A DNA stretch of 14,476 nt from Acidobacteriota bacterium (lineage in GTDB: Bacteria > Acidobacteriota > Terriglobia > Acidiferrales > UBA7541). The notes under the pieces are model-generated. The model worked only from the letters and a program-made list of their open reading frames with translations. It did not search any database and was not told the origin of the DNA. The translations under genes were made by a program, and so were the position numbers. Below, in pieces: positions 6,184 through 13,621 of this stretch. How positions within the stretch are numbered: the stretch's first letter is position 1; every line of letters begins with the position of its first letter. Where the stretch lies: contig PMOP01000141.1 of NCBI GenBank assembly GCA_003161495.1, forward strand, positions 3,137-17,612. The letters run 5' to 3'.

Positions 6184-7311
6184 ATGCGATGCAACTTGAT
6201 CTTGTTTGCGGCTGCAATTTTCCTGTGCGTCCCGGCGATGGCGAAAAGCAAGCAGGTCTCCGCTTTGCAGGCTTCTTCTCAAATTGGAAATCAAACCTCA
6301 GCCCGCTTGGCGCACGATTGCAGCGGTGACTTCGAGGCGCTGCGGGAAGCCAGGCAAGTGGTGGATGGCGACCAGCGCGCGACCAACGCGCCATCCGTTC
6401 TCGCGGCGGCATCTGAAACCGTGGCATCTGAAACTGTGGCATCCGAAATCAGGGATGCTTCTCCCGTTGCGATTGACCTCGAGCAGGATTTGAAATTCCT
6501 CGAACAGAAGCAGACGGATTTGAGCGGGTGCATTCTTGGAAATTATGCGCAGGAGCTGGCGCAGGATTCTCCCGCACCTTGTTTCGGCGAACTGGCTATG
6601 AATTTCGAGATGCGGCACGACGGCGAACCTGAACAGGATATTCCGATCGGACGCCTGCCGGGAAGCAACGCCTTTTTTTATGAGGCCGGAATGACCATCG
6701 ATGCCGACGGCGCGCCGAATGCCTATCATCCGGACAACGTAGGATTGGACGATCTTGCCAACGCGGGCACACCCGGAAGGTGGGAGGGATTGGCGAAAGA
6801 CGCCTACGGTGAGCCATACATTCAGGGGCAGGACGATCCGTTTCCCGGTTACTACGTTTCGGAAACGGCGCTGGCCGACCGGTCCAAGGCGGTGAACGAT
6901 CCGGCGCGATACGTGGATGCGTCGAGGATTCCTTTCGTCGTGCTGCCCGGAATGATGGCACGGCAACTGGGCGCGCGCGTTGGAGATTTTGCAATTGTGT
7001 TCAATCGGCGAAACAGCAAAATTTCCTACGCGATTTTTGGCGATGTCGGCCCATTTGACCGGATCGGCGAAGGCTCCATGGCGCTCGCCGAAAATCTGGG
7101 AATTCGTTCCGACGCGCGAAACGGCGGCGCGCGTCGCGGCATTGTGTATCTCGTGTTTCCAGGTTCCGGAAACGGAAGCCCGCGGACCCTCGAGGAAATT
7201 AATGCGGAAGGGCAGAGATTGGTTCAGGAGTTGGAACCTTCCATTTCACCGGAGGCGTGCGTGGTTCCGCGGCACGCCCATGAGGCGGAAGGGAATCAAA
7301 TCACAAATTGA
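6184..7311 (+). CDS. Secreted glycoside hydrolase family 75 chitosanase
   Basis: 375 residues. The start is ATG 6184 with GGAGG 9 nt upstream. Residues 1-20 are a signal peptide ending in AMA. Residues about 155-350 carry the GH75 domain: 'IDADGAPNAYHPDN' at 172-185, 'LDDLANAG' at 188-195, 'GYYVSETAL' at 222-230, 'RYVDASRIPFVVLPG' at 242-256, and 'AIFGDVGPFDRIGEGS' at 283-298. Asp287 and Glu296 have the same 9-residue spacing as the proposed catalytic pair of Fusarium solani chitosanase (Asp160/Glu169). The enzyme should cleave beta-1,4 bonds in chitosan, a fungal cell-wall polymer. The roughly 130 residues between signal and domain are not recognised; they contain a three-fold ASETV-type repeat and Cys46, Cys116 and Cys133. 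The DinB gene follows within 14 nt or less. Confidence 0.9.
   Translation: MRCNLILFAAAIFLCVPAMAKSKQVSALQASSQIGNQTSARLAHDCSGDFEALREARQVVDGDQRATNAPSVLAAASETVASETVASEIRDASPVAIDLEQDLKFLEQKQTDLSGCILGNYAQELAQDSPAPCFGELAMNFEMRHDGEPEQDIPIGRLPGSNAFFYEAGMTIDADGAPNAYHPDNVGLDDLANAGTPGRWEGLAKDAYGEPYIQGQDDPFPGYYVSETALADRSKAVNDPARYVDASRIPFVVLPGMMARQLGARVGDFAIVFNRRNSKISYAIFGDVGPFDRIGEGSMALAENLGIRSDARNGGARRGIVYLVFPGSGNGSPRTLEEINAEGQRLVQELEPSISPEACVVPRHAHEAEGNQITN
6406..6450 (+). repeat. Three tandem 15-bp units inside the chitosanase gene
   Basis: Copies at 6406-6420, 6421-6435 and 6436-6450 follow the pattern G-Y-G-GCATCYGAAAYY and encode AASET-VASET-VASEI. The unit length is a multiple of three, so copy-number change would keep the frame. 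It lies in the unrecognised N-terminal extension, outside the catalytic domain. Confidence 0.8.
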
Positions 7312-7325
7312 AACGCCGCGAGAAA

Positions 7326-7814
7326 ATGCCGGAGGAGCGGGTGAAAGAAAAAATATTGCGCGAGCATCTGGTGAATCTGCTTTCCGGCCGCGGCGCTCAT
7401 GTCGATTGGAAGGAGTCGTTTCGCGGCGTTCCCGCTAAATTGAGAGGCGTTCGCCCCAAGGGATTGCCGCATTCGCTCTGGGAATTGCTGGAGCACATGC
7501 GGATCGCGCAGTGGGACATCCTGGAATTTTCGCGTGACGCAAAACATGTCTCCCCGGAGTGGCCCGCGGGCTACTGGCCTGCTGCGCCCGAGCCGCCGAA
7601 TGCGAAGGCCTGGGACAAAAGCCTTAAATCGTTCGCGCGAGATGTTGGCGCAATGCAAAAGCTGGTGGCAAGCGGAAAAACGGACCTCTTTGCGAAAATT
7701 CCTCATGGCACAGGGCAGACGATTTTGCGCGAGGCCCTGCTGATCGCGGATCACAATGCGTACCATTTGGGACAGGTGCTCGCGGTTCGACGGATTCTAG
7801 GCAATTGGAAATAG
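7326..7814 (+). CDS. DinB-superfamily protein
   Basis: 162 residues from the ATG at 7326. The start is uncertain. A TTG at 7308 would overlap the chitosanase stop. A GTG at 7341 has the best ribosome-binding site (GGAGG with a 5-nt spacer) and would begin MKEKILREHLVNLL, close to where relatives begin. Features of the four-helix DinB/YfiT-like fold are present: 'PHSLWELLEHMRIAQWDIL' at 48-66 with His57, and 'LLIADHNAYHLGQ' at 138-150 with His143 and His147. These three histidines are the usual metal-binding set, so a metal-dependent role, perhaps thiol transfer, is possible but unproven. The middle 'DLFAKIPHGTGQTILREALL' is typical of the branch. The protein is cytoplasmic. Spacing to the chitosanase gene implies co-transcription, though a functional link is not obvious. 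Confidence 0.88.
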   Translation: MPEERVKEKILREHLVNLLSGRGAHVDWKESFRGVPAKLRGVRPKGLPHSLWELLEHMRIAQWDILEFSRDAKHVSPEWPAGYWPAAPEPPNAKAWDKSLKSFARDVGAMQKLVASGKTDLFAKIPHGTGQTILREALLIADHNAYHLGQVLAVRRILGNWK

Positions 7815-8040
7815 AATTTCTTTCCCTCGACAACTTTAAGCCTATTGTTTGCTTTACGTCACCCAACTCCCTCTGGATATGAGTTGTAACCTGTTCCGGT
7901 TGGCGCGCATCGAATAATTCAGGAAGCTCGCTGAGGATTTGTGCGGCCCCGGTACCTGTGATTTGTCTTGGTTGTTCTTCAGGTTTCGATCAGTACACCT
8001 CGGCGGCCCTATTCCAAACTAAAAGGGAGAACATTTCGTT

Positions 8041-8391
8041 ATGCCTCGACGTTCGTTACCGATTTTTCTTGCGATCATGGCGCTAACCGCAGTGGGTGTT
8101 TCGGTCTGGGCCAAGAATGATTCCGGCGATACGATTACGACTAACTTGAAGCTGACGTCACCCACGATGGTCGGCACGACGAAACTTGCCCCGGGCAACT
8201 ACAAAGTGATTGCTGACGGCAGCAAAGCTAAATTTGAACTGAGCGGCAAGGTTGTTGCGGAAATTCCCTGCACACTGAAGGATTTTTCCGGCAAGGTCAA
8301 TGAAACGACGTTTGTTCTCGATCGCGATCAGTTGACTGAAATTCAGGTTTCCGGAAAGACCAAGACCATCGAATTTTCCGCAGGGCAGTAG
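8041..8391 (+). CDS. Small secreted protein of unknown function
   Basis: 116 residues. ATG 8041 is preceded by AAGGGAGA about 11 nt upstream. Residues 1-24 form a signal peptide (FLAIMALTAVGVSVWA). The mature part of about 92 residues is polar and beta-prone, with alternating patterns: 'TMVGTTKLAPGNYKVIADG' at 42-60, 'AKFELSGKVVAEIPC' at 63-77, and 'TEIQVSGKTKTIEF' at 100-113. It has one Cys (77). I recognise no enzyme motif; similar short exported proteins with an L-x-P-G-x-Y-K-V segment seem common in acidobacteria, from memory only. A 226-bp gap before it and a strong hairpin after it suggest it is its own transcription unit. Confidence 0.75.
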   Translation: MPRRSLPIFLAIMALTAVGVSVWAKNDSGDTITTNLKLTSPTMVGTTKLAPGNYKVIADGSKAKFELSGKVVAEIPCTLKDFSGKVNETTFVLDRDQLTEIQVSGKTKTIEFSAGQ

Positions 8392-8523
8392 CGTGGTTGG
8401 GAGCAATTGAATTTTTACTTAGAAATGGACTGGCCGTGCTGTGACGGTTTCTGTACTTACCGTTTTGCAGCTTAGATTGCTCCGAATGGCGCAACAAGGA
8501 ACAACAAGGAAATAGATTCGTTG

Positions 8524-8561
8524 TCCTGCCCTGAAAATGTAAGAGAAGTTTCAGGGCAGGA
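8524..8561. terminator. Perfect 13-bp hairpin between convergent genes
   Basis: TCCTGCCCTGAAA (8524-8536) pairs without mismatch with TTTCAGGGCAGGA (8549-8561) around a 12-nt loop. It lies between the stop of the small secreted protein (8391) and the stop of the amidohydrolase (8631), the place for a bidirectional terminator. The nearest T-run on the plus strand is about 10 nt past the stem, so it may instead be a processing or barrier structure. Confidence 0.6.
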
Positions 8562-8630
8562 TGACTCTCTTTTCCTGCAAATACCTGTGTACGTTTTCCG
8601 TCCTATTCCCAATCGCGCGCGCGTCTCTTC

Positions 8631-9959
8631 CTACCGTTGCTCCGCCAAATGATAAAGCTTCACGGCATTTTCACGCAGGACCATGCGCGCTATTTCATTT
8701 GCACGGGGGAGCGTGATCTCTCCATCGAGCAGCATGCCGGTCAGGGCAATTCCCAGCGCCTGCCGCGCCGTTTGCGAAGTCTGCCAGCCGACCTCTTCCC
8801 AATCATACGCGCCGCTTCCGGGATATAAATCGGTTCCAAATAAAATTTTCTCGGGATACCACTCGATCCAGTCTCGCAGCACTTCCGCAAGGCGGTGCGG
8901 AGATTCCAGCCAGGTCTGCTCGGATAGATCCGTGTACACGTTTGGCTTCATCAGCAGGAAAGAAATTTCGCGGCTGAAGGGGCCCGCGCCGCCGTGCAGC
9001 AGGACGAACGTTGTTTTCCGGAGCCGCTGATCGTTCAGGACGGATTCGAGCAGGATCGGGTTCGATCCCTGCAAATAAAAATATCCGCCGCATCCCGCGC
9101 CGGTGTGAATGTGCACGGGCAAGCCGAGGCGGCCCGCTTCCGCCGCAATATATCGGAACAAATAATCCTGCAGGCGCGTGTACTCCTCTTTCGCGGGCGC
9201 GCCGCCACGCACGAATTTCGCGTAGGTTGCCGCAGCGTCGTGCTCGGATGCCGGCTCGAAATCGAGCGACCGCAAATACGCCGCCTCGAATTTCACGGCG
9301 ACCGCGCCGTCTTTTTTTTGCCGCTCAAGCTCCGGCGTCACCACGCGGGAAACGTATTCGGCAAGCGTGGCCGGCATGGCCGCGACGCCGAGTTCGCGGC
9401 GGTATCGTGTCAGCAGCATGTTTTCGCGGCCGAAGAAAAATTTTCTGTCCGGCGTTTCCGCCGCCAGCGCCTCGTTGCTGAGCGGAAACAGCAGGGCATC
9501 GTCGAACGGAACCCAGCGGTAATGCGCCGCGTCGAGCCCTCGCCCCATGGCCACGCGGTTTGCAAATTCGATGTCGATGCCCAATCGATCGAGCACCCAT
9601 GCGGGATAATTGTCGCCCTGCTCCTGGCGAATTTTATTTTTGGTGGCGACGAGTTCTTTCACGTGCGCGTCGCTGCGGTCGTCGTAGGCATAACCCCACA
9701 GCGCTTTCCATGCGGCAAGATACTGCGGATTTTCCGGGCGCGTGATGGTGTTCGGATCGGTGGGCTGCAAGGGATCGCAGGGCAGAGCGTCAAATTCGTC
9801 GTCGCGTTCGCCATCCGCCACAACGCGCGGCGGATGTGAATGGTTATCGATGGCGCGAATTTTGCGAATCTCCGACATGAGCGCCGGGTCGGGCGATTGC
9901 GCACGCGCAAACGCGGCGGTGCCCAGCAAAATTGCAATTCCAACGAAACATTTCGTCAC
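8631..9959 (-). CDS. Exported metal-dependent amidohydrolase (amidohydrolase_2-like)
   Basis: 442 residues. The start is GTG 9959, supported by GAGG 5 nt upstream and by the following signal peptide (CFVGIAILLGTAAFARA, cleavage near 20). The TIM-barrel amidohydrolase ligands are in order: His40 and His42 ('NHSHP'), Lys223 in 'AVKFEAAYLRS', which could be a bridging carboxylated Lys or merely structural, His283/His285 ('PVHIHTGAG'), His322 ('LLHGGAGP') and Asp377 ('LFGTDLYPG'). The reaction is probably hydrolysis or decarboxylation of a small substrate; the exact one cannot be read from the sequence. The gene begins 12 nt after the S9 peptidase stop, so the two form an operon. That context hints at a peptide-derived or cyclic amide substrate, which is inference only. 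Confidence 0.85.
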   Translation of the reverse strand: MTKCFVGIAILLGTAAFARAQSPDPALMSEIRKIRAIDNHSHPPRVVADGERDDEFDALPCDPLQPTDPNTITRPENPQYLAAWKALWGYAYDDRSDAHVKELVATKNKIRQEQGDNYPAWVLDRLGIDIEFANRVAMGRGLDAAHYRWVPFDDALLFPLSNEALAAETPDRKFFFGRENMLLTRYRRELGVAAMPATLAEYVSRVVTPELERQKKDGAVAVKFEAAYLRSLDFEPASEHDAAATYAKFVRGGAPAKEEYTRLQDYLFRYIAAEAGRLGLPVHIHTGAGCGGYFYLQGSNPILLESVLNDQRLRKTTFVLLHGGAGPFSREISFLLMKPNVYTDLSEQTWLESPHRLAEVLRDWIEWYPEKILFGTDLYPGSGAYDWEEVGWQTSQTARQALGIALTGMLLDGEITLPRANEIARMVLRENAVKLYHLAEQR

Positions 9960-9971
9960 GTTTGCCTCAAA

Positions 9972-12029
9972 TTATTCCAGATACGCCGCCAGCCACCCGA
10001 AAAAAGTTTTGTACCACAGCTGGCTATTTTGGGGTTTCAGGATCCAGTGCCCCTCGTCGGGGTACACCACTAATTTAGACGGGACATTTTGCCGCTGCAA
10101 CGCGGTAAAGAATTCGAGGCTTTGCGTATAGGGCACGCGGTAATCGAGTTCGCCGCAAATTACGAGCGTCGGAGTTTTGTATTTGGCGAGATTTCCAGCG
10201 TACGTGCTCGGCGACCATTTTTTATAGCTTTCGGGATTGGTCCAGGGAGTTCCCGCCATGTCGTGTTCCTCGAACCAGAGTTCCTCCGTCGCGCCGTACA
10301 TGGCCGTCTTGTCGTACACGCCGGCGTGGCTGATGAGCACTTTGAAACGTCCGCTGTGCGTGGCGATCCAATCAATCATGTAGCCGCCGTAGGAGCCGCC
10401 GGCCGCGGCCAGGCGGTTTCCATCCACGTAGGAATATTTTCCGATGACGTAGTCCACGCCCTTCATGAGGTCTTCATAAACCCGGCCGCCCCAGTCGTCC
10501 GTAATCTCATCGGTGAATTTCTGTCCGTAACTCGTCGAGCCGCGCGGATTGATCATGACGGCAACATAGCCCGGCGCGGCAAACAGCTCTTCGTTCCACC
10601 GGTAGCCCCAGGAATCCGTCCACAGGCTTTGCGGTCCGCCGTGGATGAGGAGCAAGAGAGGATATTTCTTTGTCGCGTCGAAATTCGGCGGGCGAATCAG
10701 CATCCCTTGAACGCGCGTGCCTCCCGCGCCCTCGTACCAGAACGGTTCGGGAGGATTCATGTCGATGGAAGCAAGGCGCGCGGCGTTGTGCTCGGAAAGC
10801 TGCAGAGCGGCGCTTCCGTCACGCCGTGAAGTGAAAATTTCGGCGGGCATAACCAGGCTGGACCGCAGGAACGCGAAAGCGCTTCCATCCGCGGAAATCG
10901 AAATGCTTTCGTTGAATGTATCTTTCAAAATTTCTCGCGGCGTGCTTCCGGGCGCCGCCGCAATTTCATATAGCGGCTGCTCAGCTTCGCTCTCCGCTGT
11001 GAAGAAAATTTCCTTGCTGTTCGGCGACCAGACTATTTCATCCACGTTGCGATCGAACGATGAGGCAACTTCGCTGTGCGTTTCGCCCGCGCGCTCATAG
11101 AGCATGAGGCGCCAGCGGTCGCTCTCGTACTCCGGAGTTTTCTGGGAGTGATAGGCGATAAAGCGGCCGTCCGGCGAGTAAGCGGGATGGCCGTCGAAGC
11201 CGGGATTGGAGGTGATGCGATTAGGTTCGCCGCCGCTCGTTGGAACGAGGAACAGGTCCCCATTCGTGCTGGTGGCTTCGGGCCGGTCCGTCACCGCCGT
11301 AAAGCAAATTTCCTTGCTGTCGGGCGAAAAAGCGAAGTCATTGGCATCGCCGCGCTCATCGGGAGGCACATCGTAATCGGCATGTGGGGTCACGTCGCGC
11401 GGAGCGCCGCCATTTGCGCCCACGAGGAACAGGTGGCTGCGCTTGCCGTCGCTCCAATGCACCCAGTGGCGATACAGAAGATGATCGTAGACGCGGGCTT
11501 TCACCTTGCTTTTTTCCGCGGCGTCGTCGCGCGCGCGGTTGCACGCGTCGTCCGCGCAATCCGGAAACACGCTGGAAGTGAACGCGACCCATCGCCCGTC
11601 CGGAGACCATTTTTCATTATCCGCGCCTGTGGAGAGAGAAGTGATTTTTTTTGCGGTGCCTCCTTGCGCGGGCATCACATACACCTGAGGCGCTCCTTCG
11701 CGGCCGGAGAGAAACGCGATGGATTTTCCATCGGGCGACCACTGCGGCCGCGTGTCATGCCCCGTCTGCGTCAACTGGCGCGCCTGGCTTCCCGGCGCGA
11801 TCGAGACGATCCAGATGTTGTGCGCGATGCGGTTCGTGTCCATGTCGGCCGCGCCCACGGTGTACACAACGGCGCGCCCGTCCGGCGAAATCTGCGGTTC
11901 GGCGACGCGCTGCACGGCCGCGAGGTCATCGAACGTCATGGCGTGTTTGGAAGGAGCCTGCGCCTGTCCGGAAGAAACGAAGGCGATCAGGAAAAATGCG
12001 AAAGACCTGGGCATGAATTTGACCTGCAT
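9972..12029 (-). CDS. Exported S9 family peptidase (acylaminoacyl/dipeptidyl-peptidase type)
   Basis: 685 residues from the ATG at 12029, chosen because AAAGGA lies 5-6 nt upstream and a signal peptide starts there (FAFFLIAFVSSGQAQA). The open frame runs 30 codons further without support. Residues about 30-420 form a beta-propeller with repeated SPDG-type turns (SPDG at about 48, 98, 142 and 285, SPDS about 235, SPNS about 335, SADG about 379), consistent with seven blades. The alpha/beta-hydrolase domain follows: 'LLLIHGGPQSLW' near 460, nucleophile Ser546 in 'GGSYGGYM', Asp629 in 'CGELDYRVP', and His661 in 'DEGHW'. Such enzymes cleave short peptides or blocked amino acids after gating through the propeller. 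It probably acts in the periplasm. It is the first gene of an operon with the amidohydrolase. Confidence 0.92.
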   Translation of the reverse strand: MQVKFMPRSFAFFLIAFVSSGQAQAPSKHAMTFDDLAAVQRVAEPQISPDGRAVVYTVGAADMDTNRIAHNIWIVSIAPGSQARQLTQTGHDTRPQWSPDGKSIAFLSGREGAPQVYVMPAQGGTAKKITSLSTGADNEKWSPDGRWVAFTSSVFPDCADDACNRARDDAAEKSKVKARVYDHLLYRHWVHWSDGKRSHLFLVGANGGAPRDVTPHADYDVPPDERGDANDFAFSPDSKEICFTAVTDRPEATSTNGDLFLVPTSGGEPNRITSNPGFDGHPAYSPDGRFIAYHSQKTPEYESDRWRLMLYERAGETHSEVASSFDRNVDEIVWSPNSKEIFFTAESEAEQPLYEIAAAPGSTPREILKDTFNESISISADGSAFAFLRSSLVMPAEIFTSRRDGSAALQLSEHNAARLASIDMNPPEPFWYEGAGGTRVQGMLIRPPNFDATKKYPLLLLIHGGPQSLWTDSWGYRWNEELFAAPGYVAVMINPRGSTSYGQKFTDEITDDWGGRVYEDLMKGVDYVIGKYSYVDGNRLAAAGGSYGGYMIDWIATHSGRFKVLISHAGVYDKTAMYGATEELWFEEHDMAGTPWTNPESYKKWSPSTYAGNLAKYKTPTLVICGELDYRVPYTQSLEFFTALQRQNVPSKLVVYPDEGHWILKPQNSQLWYKTFFGWLAAYLE

Positions 12030-12197
12030 GGGAATCCTTTCCGTGGCCAGATGAGTCCCTGGCAATTCAGGAACATCGCGGCGCGTGAACACCCAAGATA
12101 CTATTTCTCTACGTATCAATCCATTTTCTCACGAGATTCCGAGGACGGGAGGAGTCGCGGACTGGATTTGGAATTATGAGCCCAGGTTTACTTCCCG

Positions 12198-13511
12198 CTA
12201 TAACACCTCTCCCTTCCGCCGAGTTCCGCCCCAAAACCAATTTGCCGCAGCAAGCAAAAGCGTAACCGCGACGACGAACAGCTCGCCGCGAGTCATTTGG
12301 GACGCCAGCACCGCAACGAACAGAACCGCAAGCGTTGCAAATAGGTTTCCAGCCGGAAGTCGATAACAACGAGTTTCCGGGTGCTTGCGTCGCAGGACGG
12401 GAAGGGCAGCGCATGTGAACCCATAAACCAACAGGCGTCCAACCGAGGAAAAGAACACATTCCATTTAAAACTGCCCGCGGCGGCCAGGCACCAGAGGAT
12501 TAGCGCAAAGGCGAGTATTGAAATATAGGGCGTCCGAAAGCGCGGGTGAATCTGCGCGAAGACACGAGGGAAGTCGCCCTTCTCTCCCAGCGCGAAAATC
12601 AACCGCGGCGTGTGGAGCATCATCGCGGATAAATATCCATAGACGGAGATCAAAGCCCCGAGAGAAATCATTGACGAGCCCGCCGTTCCCCAGAGCTCGC
12701 GCGCGGCAGCGGCCAGGGGGCGGTCTGACAATGCCGCGTTGGGAAGCAAAGCGACGACAACATACTGGATTGTGCAATATAGGACGGTCACCGCTGCCAA
12801 CGCCACAAATAGCGCGAACGGCGCATCGCGCCGCGGGTCCTTTGCTTCCGACATCGGTACAACTGCTCCCTCGAACCCGCCGTATGGAAACGTTAATACG
12901 AGCACTGCCGCGAACCAATTCCGGAGAGGAATCGATGTGCCGCCCTGCGCCACGGCCGGAAGTGCCGGGTGGTGCCAGAAGAGATAGACGCCTCCGCCGA
13001 TCGCGAAGAAGATCAACGGCGCCAGCTTCGCCACCGTGAACACGTTGTTTGCCGCGGCTCCGGACTTTATGCCGTACACATTCACTGCCGCAAGAAATCC
13101 GATCAGGATAGAGAGAACGGCAAGGCGAACGACCGGCTCATGCGCCGCCGGCCAGAACTCCACGAGGTAGTCCGTGAAGAGGTCTGCCGCTGCGGCGGCT
13201 ACGGCCACTTTCACGACGCAAAGAAGGAATCCAATTTCGATGCCGATCATTCGCCCGAAGGCTTCTCGCGCGTAGAGATACGGCCCGCCAGCCGCGCCGA
13301 ATTGAGAAGCCACTTCGGCGAAGGACGCGATGACCACTCCCATTCCGGCGGCAGCGATGAGATAAGCGAGTGGGCTTTGCCTGCCCACATAACCGGCGAC
13401 CACCGATGGCAAGCCGAAAATGCCGCTCCCTATGATTGAATTGATGACCAGCGCCGTAAGGGTCCAGCGCCCCATCGAGCGAATGAGTCCCGGCAATTCC
13501 TCGTTTTTCAT
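12198..13511 (-). CDS. APC-superfamily amino acid permease
   Basis: 437 residues, with about 12 hydrophobic membrane segments. The first helix contains the unwound substrate-site motif 'NSIIGSGIFGLPS' at 24-36. The sixth carries 'YGGFEGAVVPMSEAKDPRRD' at 210-229, in which 'GFEG' and the following 'SEAKDPRR' loop are typical of AA_permease_2 members. It should import or exchange amino acids across the inner membrane. The start is ATG 13511, with GAGG 4-5 nt upstream. It lies 168 nt upstream of the S9 peptidase gene on the same strand and could take up the peptidase's products, but the gap is too long to claim one transcript. The specificity is not readable. Confidence 0.9.
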   Translation of the reverse strand: MKNEELPGLIRSMGRWTLTALVINSIIGSGIFGLPSVVAGYVGRQSPLAYLIAAAGMGVVIASFAEVASQFGAAGGPYLYAREAFGRMIGIEIGFLLCVVKVAVAAAAADLFTDYLVEFWPAAHEPVVRLAVLSILIGFLAAVNVYGIKSGAAANNVFTVAKLAPLIFFAIGGGVYLFWHHPALPAVAQGGTSIPLRNWFAAVLVLTFPYGGFEGAVVPMSEAKDPRRDAPFALFVALAAVTVLYCTIQYVVVALLPNAALSDRPLAAAARELWGTAGSSMISLGALISVYGYLSAMMLHTPRLIFALGEKGDFPRVFAQIHPRFRTPYISILAFALILWCLAAAGSFKWNVFFSSVGRLLVYGFTCAALPVLRRKHPETRCYRLPAGNLFATLAVLFVAVLASQMTRGELFVVAVTLLLAAANWFWGGTRRKGEVL

Positions 13512-13556
13512 TCGCCCTCAATATTTCTACAAGCAAGGAACAAACGCTTTTCGTGG

Positions 13557-13575
13557 CGCCGGCGTCCCGCCGGCG
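13557..13575. repeat. GC-rich palindrome CGCCGGC-GTCCC-GCCGGCG
   Basis: Perfect 7-bp arms with a 5-nt loop in the 110-bp gap between the FAH-family gene and the permease, followed by ATTTTTCC on the plus strand. On the minus strand, the direction of both neighbours, no T-run follows, so it is better seen as a REP-type palindrome than as the terminator of the FAH-family gene. Confidence 0.5.
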
Positions 13576-13621
13576 ATTTTTCCGATTTCCAACCGGCCCA
13601 AAAAACGCCGCCGCCGCAATG

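Noticed and set aside
7624..7866. Minus-strand frame across the DinB 3' end
   Set aside because: Mostly antisense to DinB, with no start signal and no recognisable family.
8994..9839. 281-codon plus-strand frame
   Set aside because: It lies entirely opposite the amidohydrolase; Arg/His/Val-rich composition typical of an antisense frame in GC-rich coding DNA.
11076..12179. 367-codon plus-strand frame
   Set aside because: Antisense to the S9 peptidase, whose catalytic triad and propeller repeats are intact.
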